5,909 bases of DNA, taken from assembly GCA_007122555.1 (NCBI GenBank), contig SKTL01000092.1, positions 1 to 5,909 on the forward strand, given 5' to 3'. Of this stretch, positions 1 through 5,341 are shown in pieces. The DNA is from Thermomicrobiaceae bacterium. GTDB lineage: Bacteria; Chloroflexota; Chloroflexia; Thermomicrobiales; Thermomicrobiaceae. Positions within the stretch are counted from its first letter, which is position 1. Each line of letters begins with the position of its first letter. Below the pieces are notes generated by a model, which was not told the origin of the DNA, searched no databases, and saw only the letters and a list, made by a program, of their open reading frames with translations. Position numbers and translations under genes: made by a program.

Positions 1-1
1 T

Positions 2-934
2 CGCGTCGTGACCGACATGTTGCCGCGCGACCGCGACATTGCGATGGTGTTTCAGAACTACGCGCTCTATCCACATATGTCTGTCTATGACAACCTCACG
101 TTTGGCCTGAAACTTCGCAGTTTCCCGAAGGATGTCATTCGGGAAAAGGCCCGGACGATCTCCGCCATGCTGGGACTGAATGAGCTTCTCGACCGCAAAC
201 CAAAGCAGCTCTCTGGCGGCCAGCGCCAGCGAGTAGCGCTCGGCCGGGCGATTATTCGGGAACCCCAGGCATTCCTTATGGATGAGCCTCTTTCGAATCT
301 CGACGCAAAATTACGGGTTCAGATGCGTGCGGAAATCGTCAAGTTGCAGAAGCAATTGAACACGACGACGATCTACGTTACCCATGACCAGGTTGAGGCA
401 ATGACGATGGGGGACAGAATCGCCGTGATGAATCAGGGCGTTCTGCAGCAACTGGATACGCCACAAACGCTGTACGAAGAACCCGCAAACCTCTTCGTCG
501 CAACGTTCCTGGGCAGTCCCTCGATGAACATTATGCAAATGCGAGTAAGCAATGAAGCAGATTCGCTCACGGTTCACCAGGATCCGGTAACGTTCCAGAT
601 TTCCCAGAACCGTGTGCCTCAGCTCCTGGAATACGATGGTCAGGACGTCTACATCGGCGTTCGACCTGAAGATTTCTCACTGGCGTCGGAAGCGCCGACT
701 GACTGGCCCCGGGTCTCGCTTGATGTGGATCTGGTTGAGCTGCTCGGCGCCGAAAAACTGCTGCATTTGAATGGTCCGGGAGGAGCTCCACTGCTTGCGA
801 CGGTCGGCTCCAAGAGCGACATTCGTCGCGGAGATACGGTCGAGATGGCGATCAATTCGGAGCACTTACATGCGTTTGATGTCACATCTGAACAGTCGAT
901 ATTCGCGCGCGACCCCGTTCCTGCATCAGCCTGA
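2..934 (+). CDS. ABC transporter ATP-binding protein, MalK/UgpC (CUT1) type, 5'-truncated
   Basis: This is the cytoplasmic ATPase of an ABC importer, cut by the left edge. The frame is already open at base 2, and the GTG at base 8 lies inside conserved sequence (VVTDMLPRDRDIAMVFQNY), so it is not the real start. Walker A is missing from the window. Visible in order are the Q-loop (FQNYALYPHMSV), the signature LSGGQRQ at 209-229, Walker B FLMDEP at 272-289 with the catalytic Glu at 284-286, the D-loop SNLD, and the H-loop His at 383-385 (VTHDQVEAMTMGDRIAVM). A C-terminal MOI/TOBE-like regulatory region follows, with the typical GVRPEDF at about 653-673. That C-terminal domain and the LSGGQRQRVALGRAI context mark the CUT1 sugar/glycerol-phosphate class, not the DppD/DppF class. 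It therefore probably serves a MalF/MalG-type permease pair to the left and not the permeases in this window. Such ATPases are sometimes shared between importers, so the substrate cannot be stated. Confidence 0.95.
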   Translation, partial: RVVTDMLPRDRDIAMVFQNYALYPHMSVYDNLTFGLKLRSFPKDVIREKARTISAMLGLNELLDRKPKQLSGGQRQRVALGRAIIREPQAFLMDEPLSNLDAKLRVQMRAEIVKLQKQLNTTTIYVTHDQVEAMTMGDRIAVMNQGVLQQLDTPQTLYEEPANLFVATFLGSPSMNIMQMRVSNEADSLTVHQDPVTFQISQNRVPQLLEYDGQDVYIGVRPEDFSLASEAPTDWPRVSLDVDLVELLGAEKLLHLNGPGGAPLLATVGSKSDIRRGDTVEMAINSEHLHAFDVTSEQSIFARDPVPASA

Positions 935-970
935 CAAGCCAGAAGGCGGCAATGAGTTCGCGAATCGGGA

Positions 971-976
971 AAGGAG
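971..976 (+). promoter_or_regulatory. Ribosome binding site deciding the RidA-family start
   Basis: AAGGAG sits 5 bases before the ATG at 982. A second in-frame ATG at 952 also has a weaker AAGG five bases upstream. The 982 start is preferred because its site matches the 16S tail better and because MNPEAKLAELG looks like the usual N-terminus of this RidA subgroup. Confidence 0.7.
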
Positions 977-981
977 CCGAA

Positions 982-1428
982 ATGAATCCAGAAGCAAAGC
1001 TCGCCGAACTTGGCGTCGATCTGTTTGATGTCCAGCCCGGCACGGGACCCGTTCAGCCATGGGTGCGGACTGGGAATCTTCTATATCTCTCTGGAAGAGT
1101 GCCGGATAGCGGGCTGAAGGGTACCGTCGGGAAGGATCTCACAACCGATGAGGCCTATCAGGCGGCCCGCGAGTGCGCCATCGGCCATCTTTCCGTCGCC
1201 AAGTCTGCGCTTGGTGATCTCAACAAAATTGTTCGAGTCGTCAAAGTGCTCGGGATGGTCAACGCTGTTGCCGGTTTCGAAGAACAGCCGCAGGTCATCA
1301 ACGGCTACTCGGATTTCATAGTAGACGTGTTTGGTGACAAAGGACGTCACGCCCGTTCAGCAGTTGGAATGTCCAGCCTTCCGCATAATGTGCCGGTAGA
1401 AGTCGAAGTGATCCTGGAGGTTGAATGA
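982..1428 (+). CDS. RidA/YjgF/YER057c/UK114 family protein (148 aa)
   Basis: This is a small cytoplasmic protein of the RidA superfamily. Characterised members are trimers that hydrolyse reactive enamine/imine intermediates released by PLP-dependent enzymes. Family features visible are RTGNLLYLSGRVP (residues 29-41), the central helix with DEAYQAARECAIGHLSVAKSALGDLNKI (56-83), and the C-terminal GRHARSAVGMSSLP...VPVEVEVILEVE. The Arg at 125 aligns with the carboxylate-binding Arg105 of E. coli RidA (ARS context), and the VEVE glutamates at 140/142 align with its IEIE segment, so imine deaminase activity is plausible. At about 148 residues it is longer than classical RidA (about 128) and fits the longer subgroup common beside amino-acid catabolism genes. 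It starts 47 bases after the ATPase gene and may share its transcript. An alternative start at 952 would add ten residues. The family call is firm, while the exact substrate is unknown. Confidence 0.93.
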   Translation: MNPEAKLAELGVDLFDVQPGTGPVQPWVRTGNLLYLSGRVPDSGLKGTVGKDLTTDEAYQAARECAIGHLSVAKSALGDLNKIVRVVKVLGMVNAVAGFEEQPQVINGYSDFIVDVFGDKGRHARSAVGMSSLPHNVPVEVEVILEVE

Positions 1429-1486
1429 CCGGAACTGGCCAGGTGCGTGAAACTCGGTCGTTGCGGCGGTGATAGATAACCCTGAC

Positions 1487-1654
1487 ATAACGCCTGCGCC
1501 TCGCCTTGCAGCCGCCGGACTGTTTCGCGAAACCCATACCTTCGAGGACTCGCCGCCGACGCTTGCCGAATTTGCAGCGCAGTCGCCGACCAATGGCTGG
1601 GACATTGCGAACTTCAACCGATGCGGAGGAGATCATGGATTGATTGGAGGGTAG
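1487..1654 (+). pseudogene. Decayed N-terminal fragment of an M81 (MlrC-like) metallopeptidase gene
   Basis: Read in frame from 1487, this stretch gives ITPAPRLAAAGLFRETHTF followed by EDSPPTLAEFAAQS. This matches residues 1-33 of the M81 gene starting at 5342 (MTPAPRIAVGGLFHETHTF, then ADSPTTLADFQAQS). I count 80 of 99 identical bases and 24 of 33 identical residues by hand. The position of the downstream ATG is ATA here, and no good Shine-Dalgarno precedes it. After residue 33 the fragment jumps to a match with SHGWSI (residues 60-65 of the intact copy; NGW at 1592-1600 pairs with HGW at 5522-5530), an in-frame loss of 25 codons. Similarity then fades, and a TAG ends the frame at 1652-1654. 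About 450 residues of a normal family member are absent. A GTG at 1469 could open a 61-residue frame, but no known M81 protein works at that length. I read it as a remnant of a paralogue and not a working gene. Confidence 0.8.
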
Positions 1655-1718
1655 GTCACCGGCGAACTCGAGCGTTGTAGCGTTGTGACGAAGTGTTGAA
1701 ACGAACAGTCTAGATCTG

Positions 1719-1733
1719 GCCGGCGCTGCCGGC
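1719..1733 (+). repeat. Short GC-rich hairpin just upstream of a ribosome binding site
   Basis: GCCGGC, a three-base loop (GCT) and GCCGGC again form a perfect 6-bp all-GC stem. It ends three bases before the AAGGAGG of the binding-protein gene. No run of T follows, so it is not an intrinsic terminator. It could protect the 5' end of the mRNA or tune access to the ribosome binding site, or it could be chance in GC-rich DNA. Confidence 0.4.
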
Positions 1734-1736
1734 TTG

Positions 1737-1743
1737 AAGGAGG
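1737..1743 (+). promoter_or_regulatory. Strong ribosome binding site of the binding-protein gene
   Basis: AAGGAGG is a near-perfect anti-16S match, placed 9 bases before the ATG at 1753. It fixes the start and predicts high translation, as expected for a binding protein needed in excess over its permeases. Confidence 0.85.
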
Positions 1744-1752
1744 AATCAGAAT

Positions 1753-3444
1753 ATGCTGGATAGACGATTGACACGACGTCATTTTCTGGTCGCCGCTGGC
1801 GCGGTGACTGCCACGGGACTTCTGGCCGCATGTGAAGCGGATGATTCGGACGACGTGGTCGACGATGCGCCCGCTGACGACGCGGAACCCGCTGTTGATC
1901 CGGATGACGATGTCGACGACGACGATGAGGAAGTAGACGTCGACGATACCGATGTTGATGACGATGATGACGAGGACGAAGAGGTTCAACGCGGCGGCAC
2001 CCTCCACATCGGTCAGGACTTCGGACCGCAGGATCTGGATCCCACGATCTCAACCGCCTGGGCGTCAACGAACATCCAGGAGCTGATCTTCACCGGCCTC
2101 TTGCGCTGGGACAAAGACATGGAGATCGAGCACGATATCGCCACCGACTACGAGATCGCCGACGATACGACGTATATCTTCCATCTGCGCGATGATGTGA
2201 CGTTTCACAACGGCAAGCATCTGACCTCCGAGGACGTGAAGTTCACCTTCGAGCGCATTCTCGATCCGGACACTGGCAGCCCGCGTATCTCAATGTTTGA
2301 GCAGATCGAGAGCATCGACGCCGACGAGGACTACACCGTTCAGTTCAATCTGTCTCGGCCGTCAGCCGCGTTCATTCGCTACTTGACGACGATCCCGCAC
2401 GGCGCGATCGTTCCATCGAACGCGACCGATGAGGAGCTTAACTCCGACGCCCCGGGTACCGGTCCGTTCCGGTTTGTCGAGCACGTGCTCGACCAGGAAG
2501 TGCGTCTGGAAGCGTTTGAGGACTACTACGAAGAGGGCCTTCCGTATCTCGACGAAGTCGTATTCCGGCTTCTCGGCGACGACACGTCGATCTCGGCGGC
2601 CCTGACGTCGGAGTCCGTGCACATGACCTGGCTGAAGGACCCGATGGTGGCCCAGAACGTGGCTGAGACGACGCCGGGACTCGAATCCGTTCCGGGTGTC
2701 AGCAGCCGCTACATTCCGATCTTCTTCGATCTTGAGGAACCGCCGTTTGACGACGTTCGAGTTCGCCGGGCCATGAGCCTTGCGCTGGACCGCCAGGCGA
2801 TCGTAAACGGCGTCCTTGGCGAGTTTGGAGCGGTCGGAACGTTCCTGCCTCCGTCACAGCTTGGCGGATACACCGGCGACGGAAGTGATCTGCCCTACTA
2901 CACGCGCGACGTCGATGAAGCGATGCGCCTGCTCGAGGAGGCGGGATACGAGAATCTCGAAGTGCCGGAATTTAAGGTCGTTGCCGCCAATGACCTGGAC
3001 GTTCAGGCGTCTCAGATCATGCAGCAGCAATGGGCGGACGCCGGGATTGATGTCAATGTCAACCCGATGGAAGTCGGCGCGATCCTGGATGACTGGAACA
3101 GCGGCAACTACAAGATGGTCATGGTCGGTCTGACCTGGAACGCGGATCCTGACGAAGAGGTGGTTCGGTTCTACAGCCAGTCGCCGTTCGGGTCTGCCAT
3201 GGGAATCGATGATCCTGAGGTGGATGAGCTGATCGAGGAGGGGCGCGTCGAGATCGAGGACGACGCGCGAATCGAGATCTATCACCAGATCCAGGAGCGC
3301 GTGCTCGATCAGGTGTACACGATCATTCCATACGCCTACCCGTTGCGCTGGGAGCTGGCGTGGGAGTACGTTCGAGGATACGAAGTGATGCCGTCGAATG
3401 CGCGCCTCTATGTGCGCCAGACATGGCTTGATAATCAGGAATGA
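1753..3444 (+). CDS. ABC transporter substrate-binding lipoprotein, family 5 (peptide/nickel/opine type), Tat-exported
   Basis: This 563-residue protein is the extracytoplasmic receptor of the importer formed with the next two genes. The N-terminus carries a twin-arginine motif (TRRHFL, residues 7-12), a hydrophobic stretch and a lipobox LAAC with Cys27, so it is predicted to be Tat-exported and lipid-anchored outside the membrane. Residues 28-77 form an extremely acidic linker with 33 Asp/Glu and no Lys/Arg. The SBP_bac_5 domain begins near RGGTLHIG (80-87). It contains the family's segments FHLRDDVTFHNGKHLTSEDVKF (143-164), GTGPFRF (235-241) and FDDVRVRRAMSLALDRQAIV (mid-protein), and runs to the C-terminus. 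Family members bind oligopeptides, dipeptides, nickel, opines or sugars, and the sequence does not settle which. The mature domain is also notably acidic. The stop codon overlaps the next start (ATGA), showing operon organisation. Confidence 0.95.
   Translation: MLDRRLTRRHFLVAAGAVTATGLLAACEADDSDDVVDDAPADDAEPAVDPDDDVDDDDEEVDVDDTDVDDDDDEDEEVQRGGTLHIGQDFGPQDLDPTISTAWASTNIQELIFTGLLRWDKDMEIEHDIATDYEIADDTTYIFHLRDDVTFHNGKHLTSEDVKFTFERILDPDTGSPRISMFEQIESIDADEDYTVQFNLSRPSAAFIRYLTTIPHGAIVPSNATDEELNSDAPGTGPFRFVEHVLDQEVRLEAFEDYYEEGLPYLDEVVFRLLGDDTSISAALTSESVHMTWLKDPMVAQNVAETTPGLESVPGVSSRYIPIFFDLEEPPFDDVRVRRAMSLALDRQAIVNGVLGEFGAVGTFLPPSQLGGYTGDGSDLPYYTRDVDEAMRLLEEAGYENLEVPEFKVVAANDLDVQASQIMQQQWADAGIDVNVNPMEVGAILDDWNSGNYKMVMVGLTWNADPDEEVVRFYSQSPFGSAMGIDDPEVDELIEEGRVEIEDDARIEIYHQIQERVLDQVYTIIPYAYPLRWELAWEYVRGYEVMPSNARLYVRQTWLDNQE
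1834..1983 (+). repeat. GAY/GAR codon repeat encoding an Asp/Glu-rich linker
   Basis: This low-complexity run lies inside the binding-protein gene, directly after the lipidated Cys codon. It is built from GAC, GAT, GAA and GAG codons broken by Val, Ala, Pro and Thr. It encodes residues 28-77, of which 33 of 50 are acidic and none basic. The densest part is about residues 49-77. Near-repetitive trinucleotides like these can change length by replication slippage. The run also produces long spurious open frames on the opposite strand, because GTC/ATC/TTC/CTC contain no stops. Confidence 0.85.
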
Positions 3445-4388
3445 TTCAGATCATTACGCGGCGTCTGCTTATGCTGATCCCGATTCTCCTCGGGGTCTCC
3501 ATACTCACGTTCGGCGCCATGCACGCGATCCCGGGCGACCTGGCCGTCATTCTGCTCGGGGTCGAGCGGGCGCAGGATCCGGTTGCGCTGGAAAACATCC
3601 GAGCCAAGTACGGACTGGATGAACCGGTGCCAGTGCAATACGCCAAGTGGCTTGGCAATGCGGTCCGGCTGGACTTCGGGGATTCCCTGCGCCTGAACGT
3701 GCCTGTGCGTGATGAGATCATGAGAAGGTTACCGATAACCATTCAACTGGCGATGATGTCCGTCGTGTACGGGCTCGTTGTCGGCGGGGTTATCGGTACG
3801 ATGGCGGCGATTCGCGGCGGATGGTGGGGAGCGTTCGGTCGCCTCTACAACATCTTTGGGATTGCGGTGCCGAGCTTCTTCCTGGCGACGCTGCTGATTC
3901 TCTTTGGCACGCGGTATGTCGGCTTCATCCCGACCCTCGAGTACGTGAGATTCACCGAGGATCCGGTGCGCAATATGATGCTCATGATCTATCCCACACT
4001 ATCCCTCGGAACAGGATTGTCCGCGGTGATCGGTGAGAACGTTCGATCGGCGGTCACCGAGACGATGAGTCTGGATCACGTGCGGGTTGCACGGTCGAAA
4101 GGATTGGCAGAGCGCTCGGTGGTGCTTCGTCACATCCTGAAGAACGCCATGATCCCGATCACCACCGTGACGGGGCTGCAGGCGGCGTTTTTGCTTGGCG
4201 GAACGATCATCGTCGAGACGATCTTTGCGATTCCTGGGCTCGGGCGGCTGGCGCTCAGCGCCATCAATCTTCGCGACTATCCCTTGATGATGGGTATCGT
4301 CCTGATCATCGCCGTGATGGTTGTCCTGGCCAGCCTGATTGCGGACTTGCTCTACGCGCTGTTTGACCCTCGAATACGCGTTTCCTAG
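3441..4388 (+). CDS. ABC transporter permease, DppB/OppB type
   Basis: This 315-residue inner-membrane protein is one of the two channel subunits of a peptide-type importer. The N-terminus MIQIITRRLLMLIPILLGVS followed by ILTF is the classic DppB opening, with the first membrane helix at about 11-30. The periplasmic segment has the family's PGDLAVILLG and YGLDEPVPVQYAKWLGN. Further helices fall at about 100-122, 136-158, 182-198, 243-265 and 283-305, giving six. The EAA loop that docks on the ATPase is at about 213-240 (HVRVARSKGLAERSVVLRHI, then LKNAMIP), with the invariant Gly at 221. The C-terminus ends in ALFDPRIRVS, as usual. The start codon overlaps the upstream stop by ATGA, and AGGA abuts the ATG with no spacing, so translation probably depends on reinitiation by ribosomes leaving the binding-protein gene. 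Length and motifs are complete. Confidence 0.95.
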   Translation: MIQIITRRLLMLIPILLGVSILTFGAMHAIPGDLAVILLGVERAQDPVALENIRAKYGLDEPVPVQYAKWLGNAVRLDFGDSLRLNVPVRDEIMRRLPITIQLAMMSVVYGLVVGGVIGTMAAIRGGWWGAFGRLYNIFGIAVPSFFLATLLILFGTRYVGFIPTLEYVRFTEDPVRNMMLMIYPTLSLGTGLSAVIGENVRSAVTETMSLDHVRVARSKGLAERSVVLRHILKNAMIPITTVTGLQAAFLLGGTIIVETIFAIPGLGRLALSAINLRDYPLMMGIVLIIAVMVVLASLIADLLYALFDPRIRVS

Positions 4389-4396
4389 GGATGTGG
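4387..4396 (+). promoter_or_regulatory. Ribosome binding site for the DppC-type permease
   Basis: AGGGATGTGG overlaps the stop codon of the preceding gene (TAG at 4386-4388) and precedes the ATG at 4399. It supports that ATG over the upstream in-frame ATG at 4339, which would bury the start inside the previous gene. GTG codons at 4393 and 4396 are in-frame alternatives. Confidence 0.5.
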
Positions 4397-4398
4397 TG

Positions 4399-5307
4399 AT
4401 GACCTCAGTGCGGGACGTTTCGACATCATCAGAACCACGGCAACCTGCTGGGCCGGAGTTGAGAAGTGCGCAGCCCGAGACTCGGTGGCGGTCGTTCCGA
4501 AAGGGAATGAACCCCGAGTTGACGATCGGGTTGATTCTTCTCCTGCTCATCATCCTGACGGCGATCTTTGCGCCGTTCATCGCCTGGCATCCGCCGAATC
4601 AGTCATTGGCGCCGTCACTATCCGGCCCCGAGCTTCAGTATCCGTTCGGGACGGATTCCATCGGTCGAGACGTGTTCTCTCGTGTGTTGCACGGAGGACG
4701 CGTGTCGCTGATGGTCGCCGTTCCGGCGGTATTACTGGCGTTGACGCTCGGCATGTTGCTCGGGGTTCCGGCTGGTTATCTTGGAGGCCGGGTTGATCAG
4801 TTCCTGATGCGGCTCCTCGATATCGTTTTCGCCTTCCCTGCGATCTTGCTGGCGATCGTCGTTGTCTCGATTCTTGGACCAAGTATCCAGAACCTGGTTA
4901 TCACGATCGGGATCATCTACACGCCGCGTATGGCGCGGATCGTCAGGGCCCCGATCCTGTCCGTTAAGGAAAGAGACTTTGTCGGCGCGTCTCGAGCTGT
5001 GGGCGCATCGGAATTCCGACTGGTGACCCGGCATGTGATTCCGAACGCCTCGGCCCCGGTGATCGTCGAAGTCTCGCTGGCGCTGAGCCAGATCGTGATC
5101 ACCGAGGCGGCGCTGAGCTTTCTGGGGCTCGGGCCGCCGCCGCCGAATCCGTCCTGGGGCGCCATGCTGAGCGATAGCCGGCAGTTCATGCAGATTGCTG
5201 CCTGGAACGTGCTAGCGCCTGGGATCGCCATCGTGATCGCAGTCGGCAGTTTCCAGCTCATCGGTCATGGGCTTCGCAGAACGCTTGATCCGCGACAGCG
5301 GATGTGA
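4399..5307 (+). CDS. ABC transporter permease, DppC/OppC type
   Basis: This 302-residue inner-membrane protein is the second channel subunit, partner of the DppB-type permease 10 bases upstream. A hydrophilic N-terminal tail (residues 1-40) includes the short WRSFRKGMNPELTIGLI leader typical of OppC. A first helix spans about 42-62, followed by the diagnostic FGTDSIGRDVFSRVLHGGRV (83-102). Further helices lie at about 104-126, 140-160, 164-176, 222-242 and 268-290. The ATPase-contacting EAA loop is at 191-220 (ERDFVGASRAVGASEFRLVT, then RHVIPNASAP) with Gly202. The C-terminal block has LSFLGLGPPPPNPSWGAML (239-257) and GLRRTLDPRQRM, both characteristic of the family. The frame opens farther upstream at 4339, but the extra residues lack family character and overlap the previous gene, so 4399 is chosen. 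No motif is missing. Confidence 0.95.
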   Translation: MTSVRDVSTSSEPRQPAGPELRSAQPETRWRSFRKGMNPELTIGLILLLLIILTAIFAPFIAWHPPNQSLAPSLSGPELQYPFGTDSIGRDVFSRVLHGGRVSLMVAVPAVLLALTLGMLLGVPAGYLGGRVDQFLMRLLDIVFAFPAILLAIVVVSILGPSIQNLVITIGIIYTPRMARIVRAPILSVKERDFVGASRAVGASEFRLVTRHVIPNASAPVIVEVSLALSQIVITEAALSFLGLGPPPPNPSWGAMLSDSRQFMQIAAWNVLAPGIAIVIAVGSFQLIGHGLRRTLDPRQRM

Positions 5308-5326
5308 CGATTCAACAATAGCTACG

Positions 5327-5335
5327 AAGGGTGAG
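5327..5335 (+). promoter_or_regulatory. Ribosome binding site of the M81 peptidase gene
   Basis: AAGGGTGAG, close to AAGGAGGTGA with a base missing, ends 6 bases before the ATG at 5342. Together with the 34-bp gap after the permease stop, it supports co-transcription with separate translation initiation. The decayed M81 copy at 1487 has no comparable site. Confidence 0.6.
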
Positions 5336-5341
5336 CATCGA

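Larger units (their letters stand above)
1429..1752. other. 324-bp intergenic region between the RidA-family gene and the binding-protein gene
   Basis: This gap holds a decayed M81 peptidase 5' fragment (1487-1654), a short GC hairpin (1719-1733) and the ribosome binding site of the next gene (1737-1743). I see no convincing sigma-70 promoter: TTGAAA at 1696-1701 has no properly spaced -10 partner. I also see no U-tailed terminator. A promoter for the binding-protein operon is expected here on layout grounds but cannot be pinned down by eye. Confidence 0.6.

Noticed and set aside
952..981. Earlier start codon for the RidA-family gene
   Set aside because: It is in frame with a weak AAGG upstream, but the ATG at 982 has a better AAGGAG and gives the usual family N-terminus.
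1427..1459. Possible terminator after the RidA-family gene (GACCG ... CGGTC around an inner CTGGCCAG palindrome)
   Set aside because: The outer arms are only 5 bp with a 23-base interval, and no T-run follows, so it does not look like an intrinsic terminator.
1605..1654. Continued homology of the M81 remnant to the intact gene beyond the NGW match
   Set aside because: Short shared words such as CAACCG appear, but only with several indels. I cannot separate this from chance by eye, so homology is claimed with confidence only to about 1605.
1696..1716. Possible promoter TTGAAA ... TAGATC before the binding-protein gene
   Set aside because: The spacing between the two boxes is only 9 bases, far from the 16-18 needed.
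1316..2068. A 250-codon open frame on the - strand, and a 124-codon one at 1633-2007
   Set aside because: They lie antisense to the Asp-rich codon run and the intergenic region. The complement of GAY/GAR codons contains no stops, which explains their length, and the translations are Arg/His-rich or Val/Ile-rich low complexity with no family features.
4339..4398. N-terminal extension of the DppC-type permease into the preceding gene
   Set aside because: The extra 20 residues have no permease character and overlap the previous gene by 50 bases, and a better ribosome binding site precedes 4399.
3999..4580. A 193-codon open frame on the - strand
   Set aside because: It is a shadow of the two permease genes, rich in Arg, Asp and His, with no recognisable domain and no ribosome binding site that I could see.
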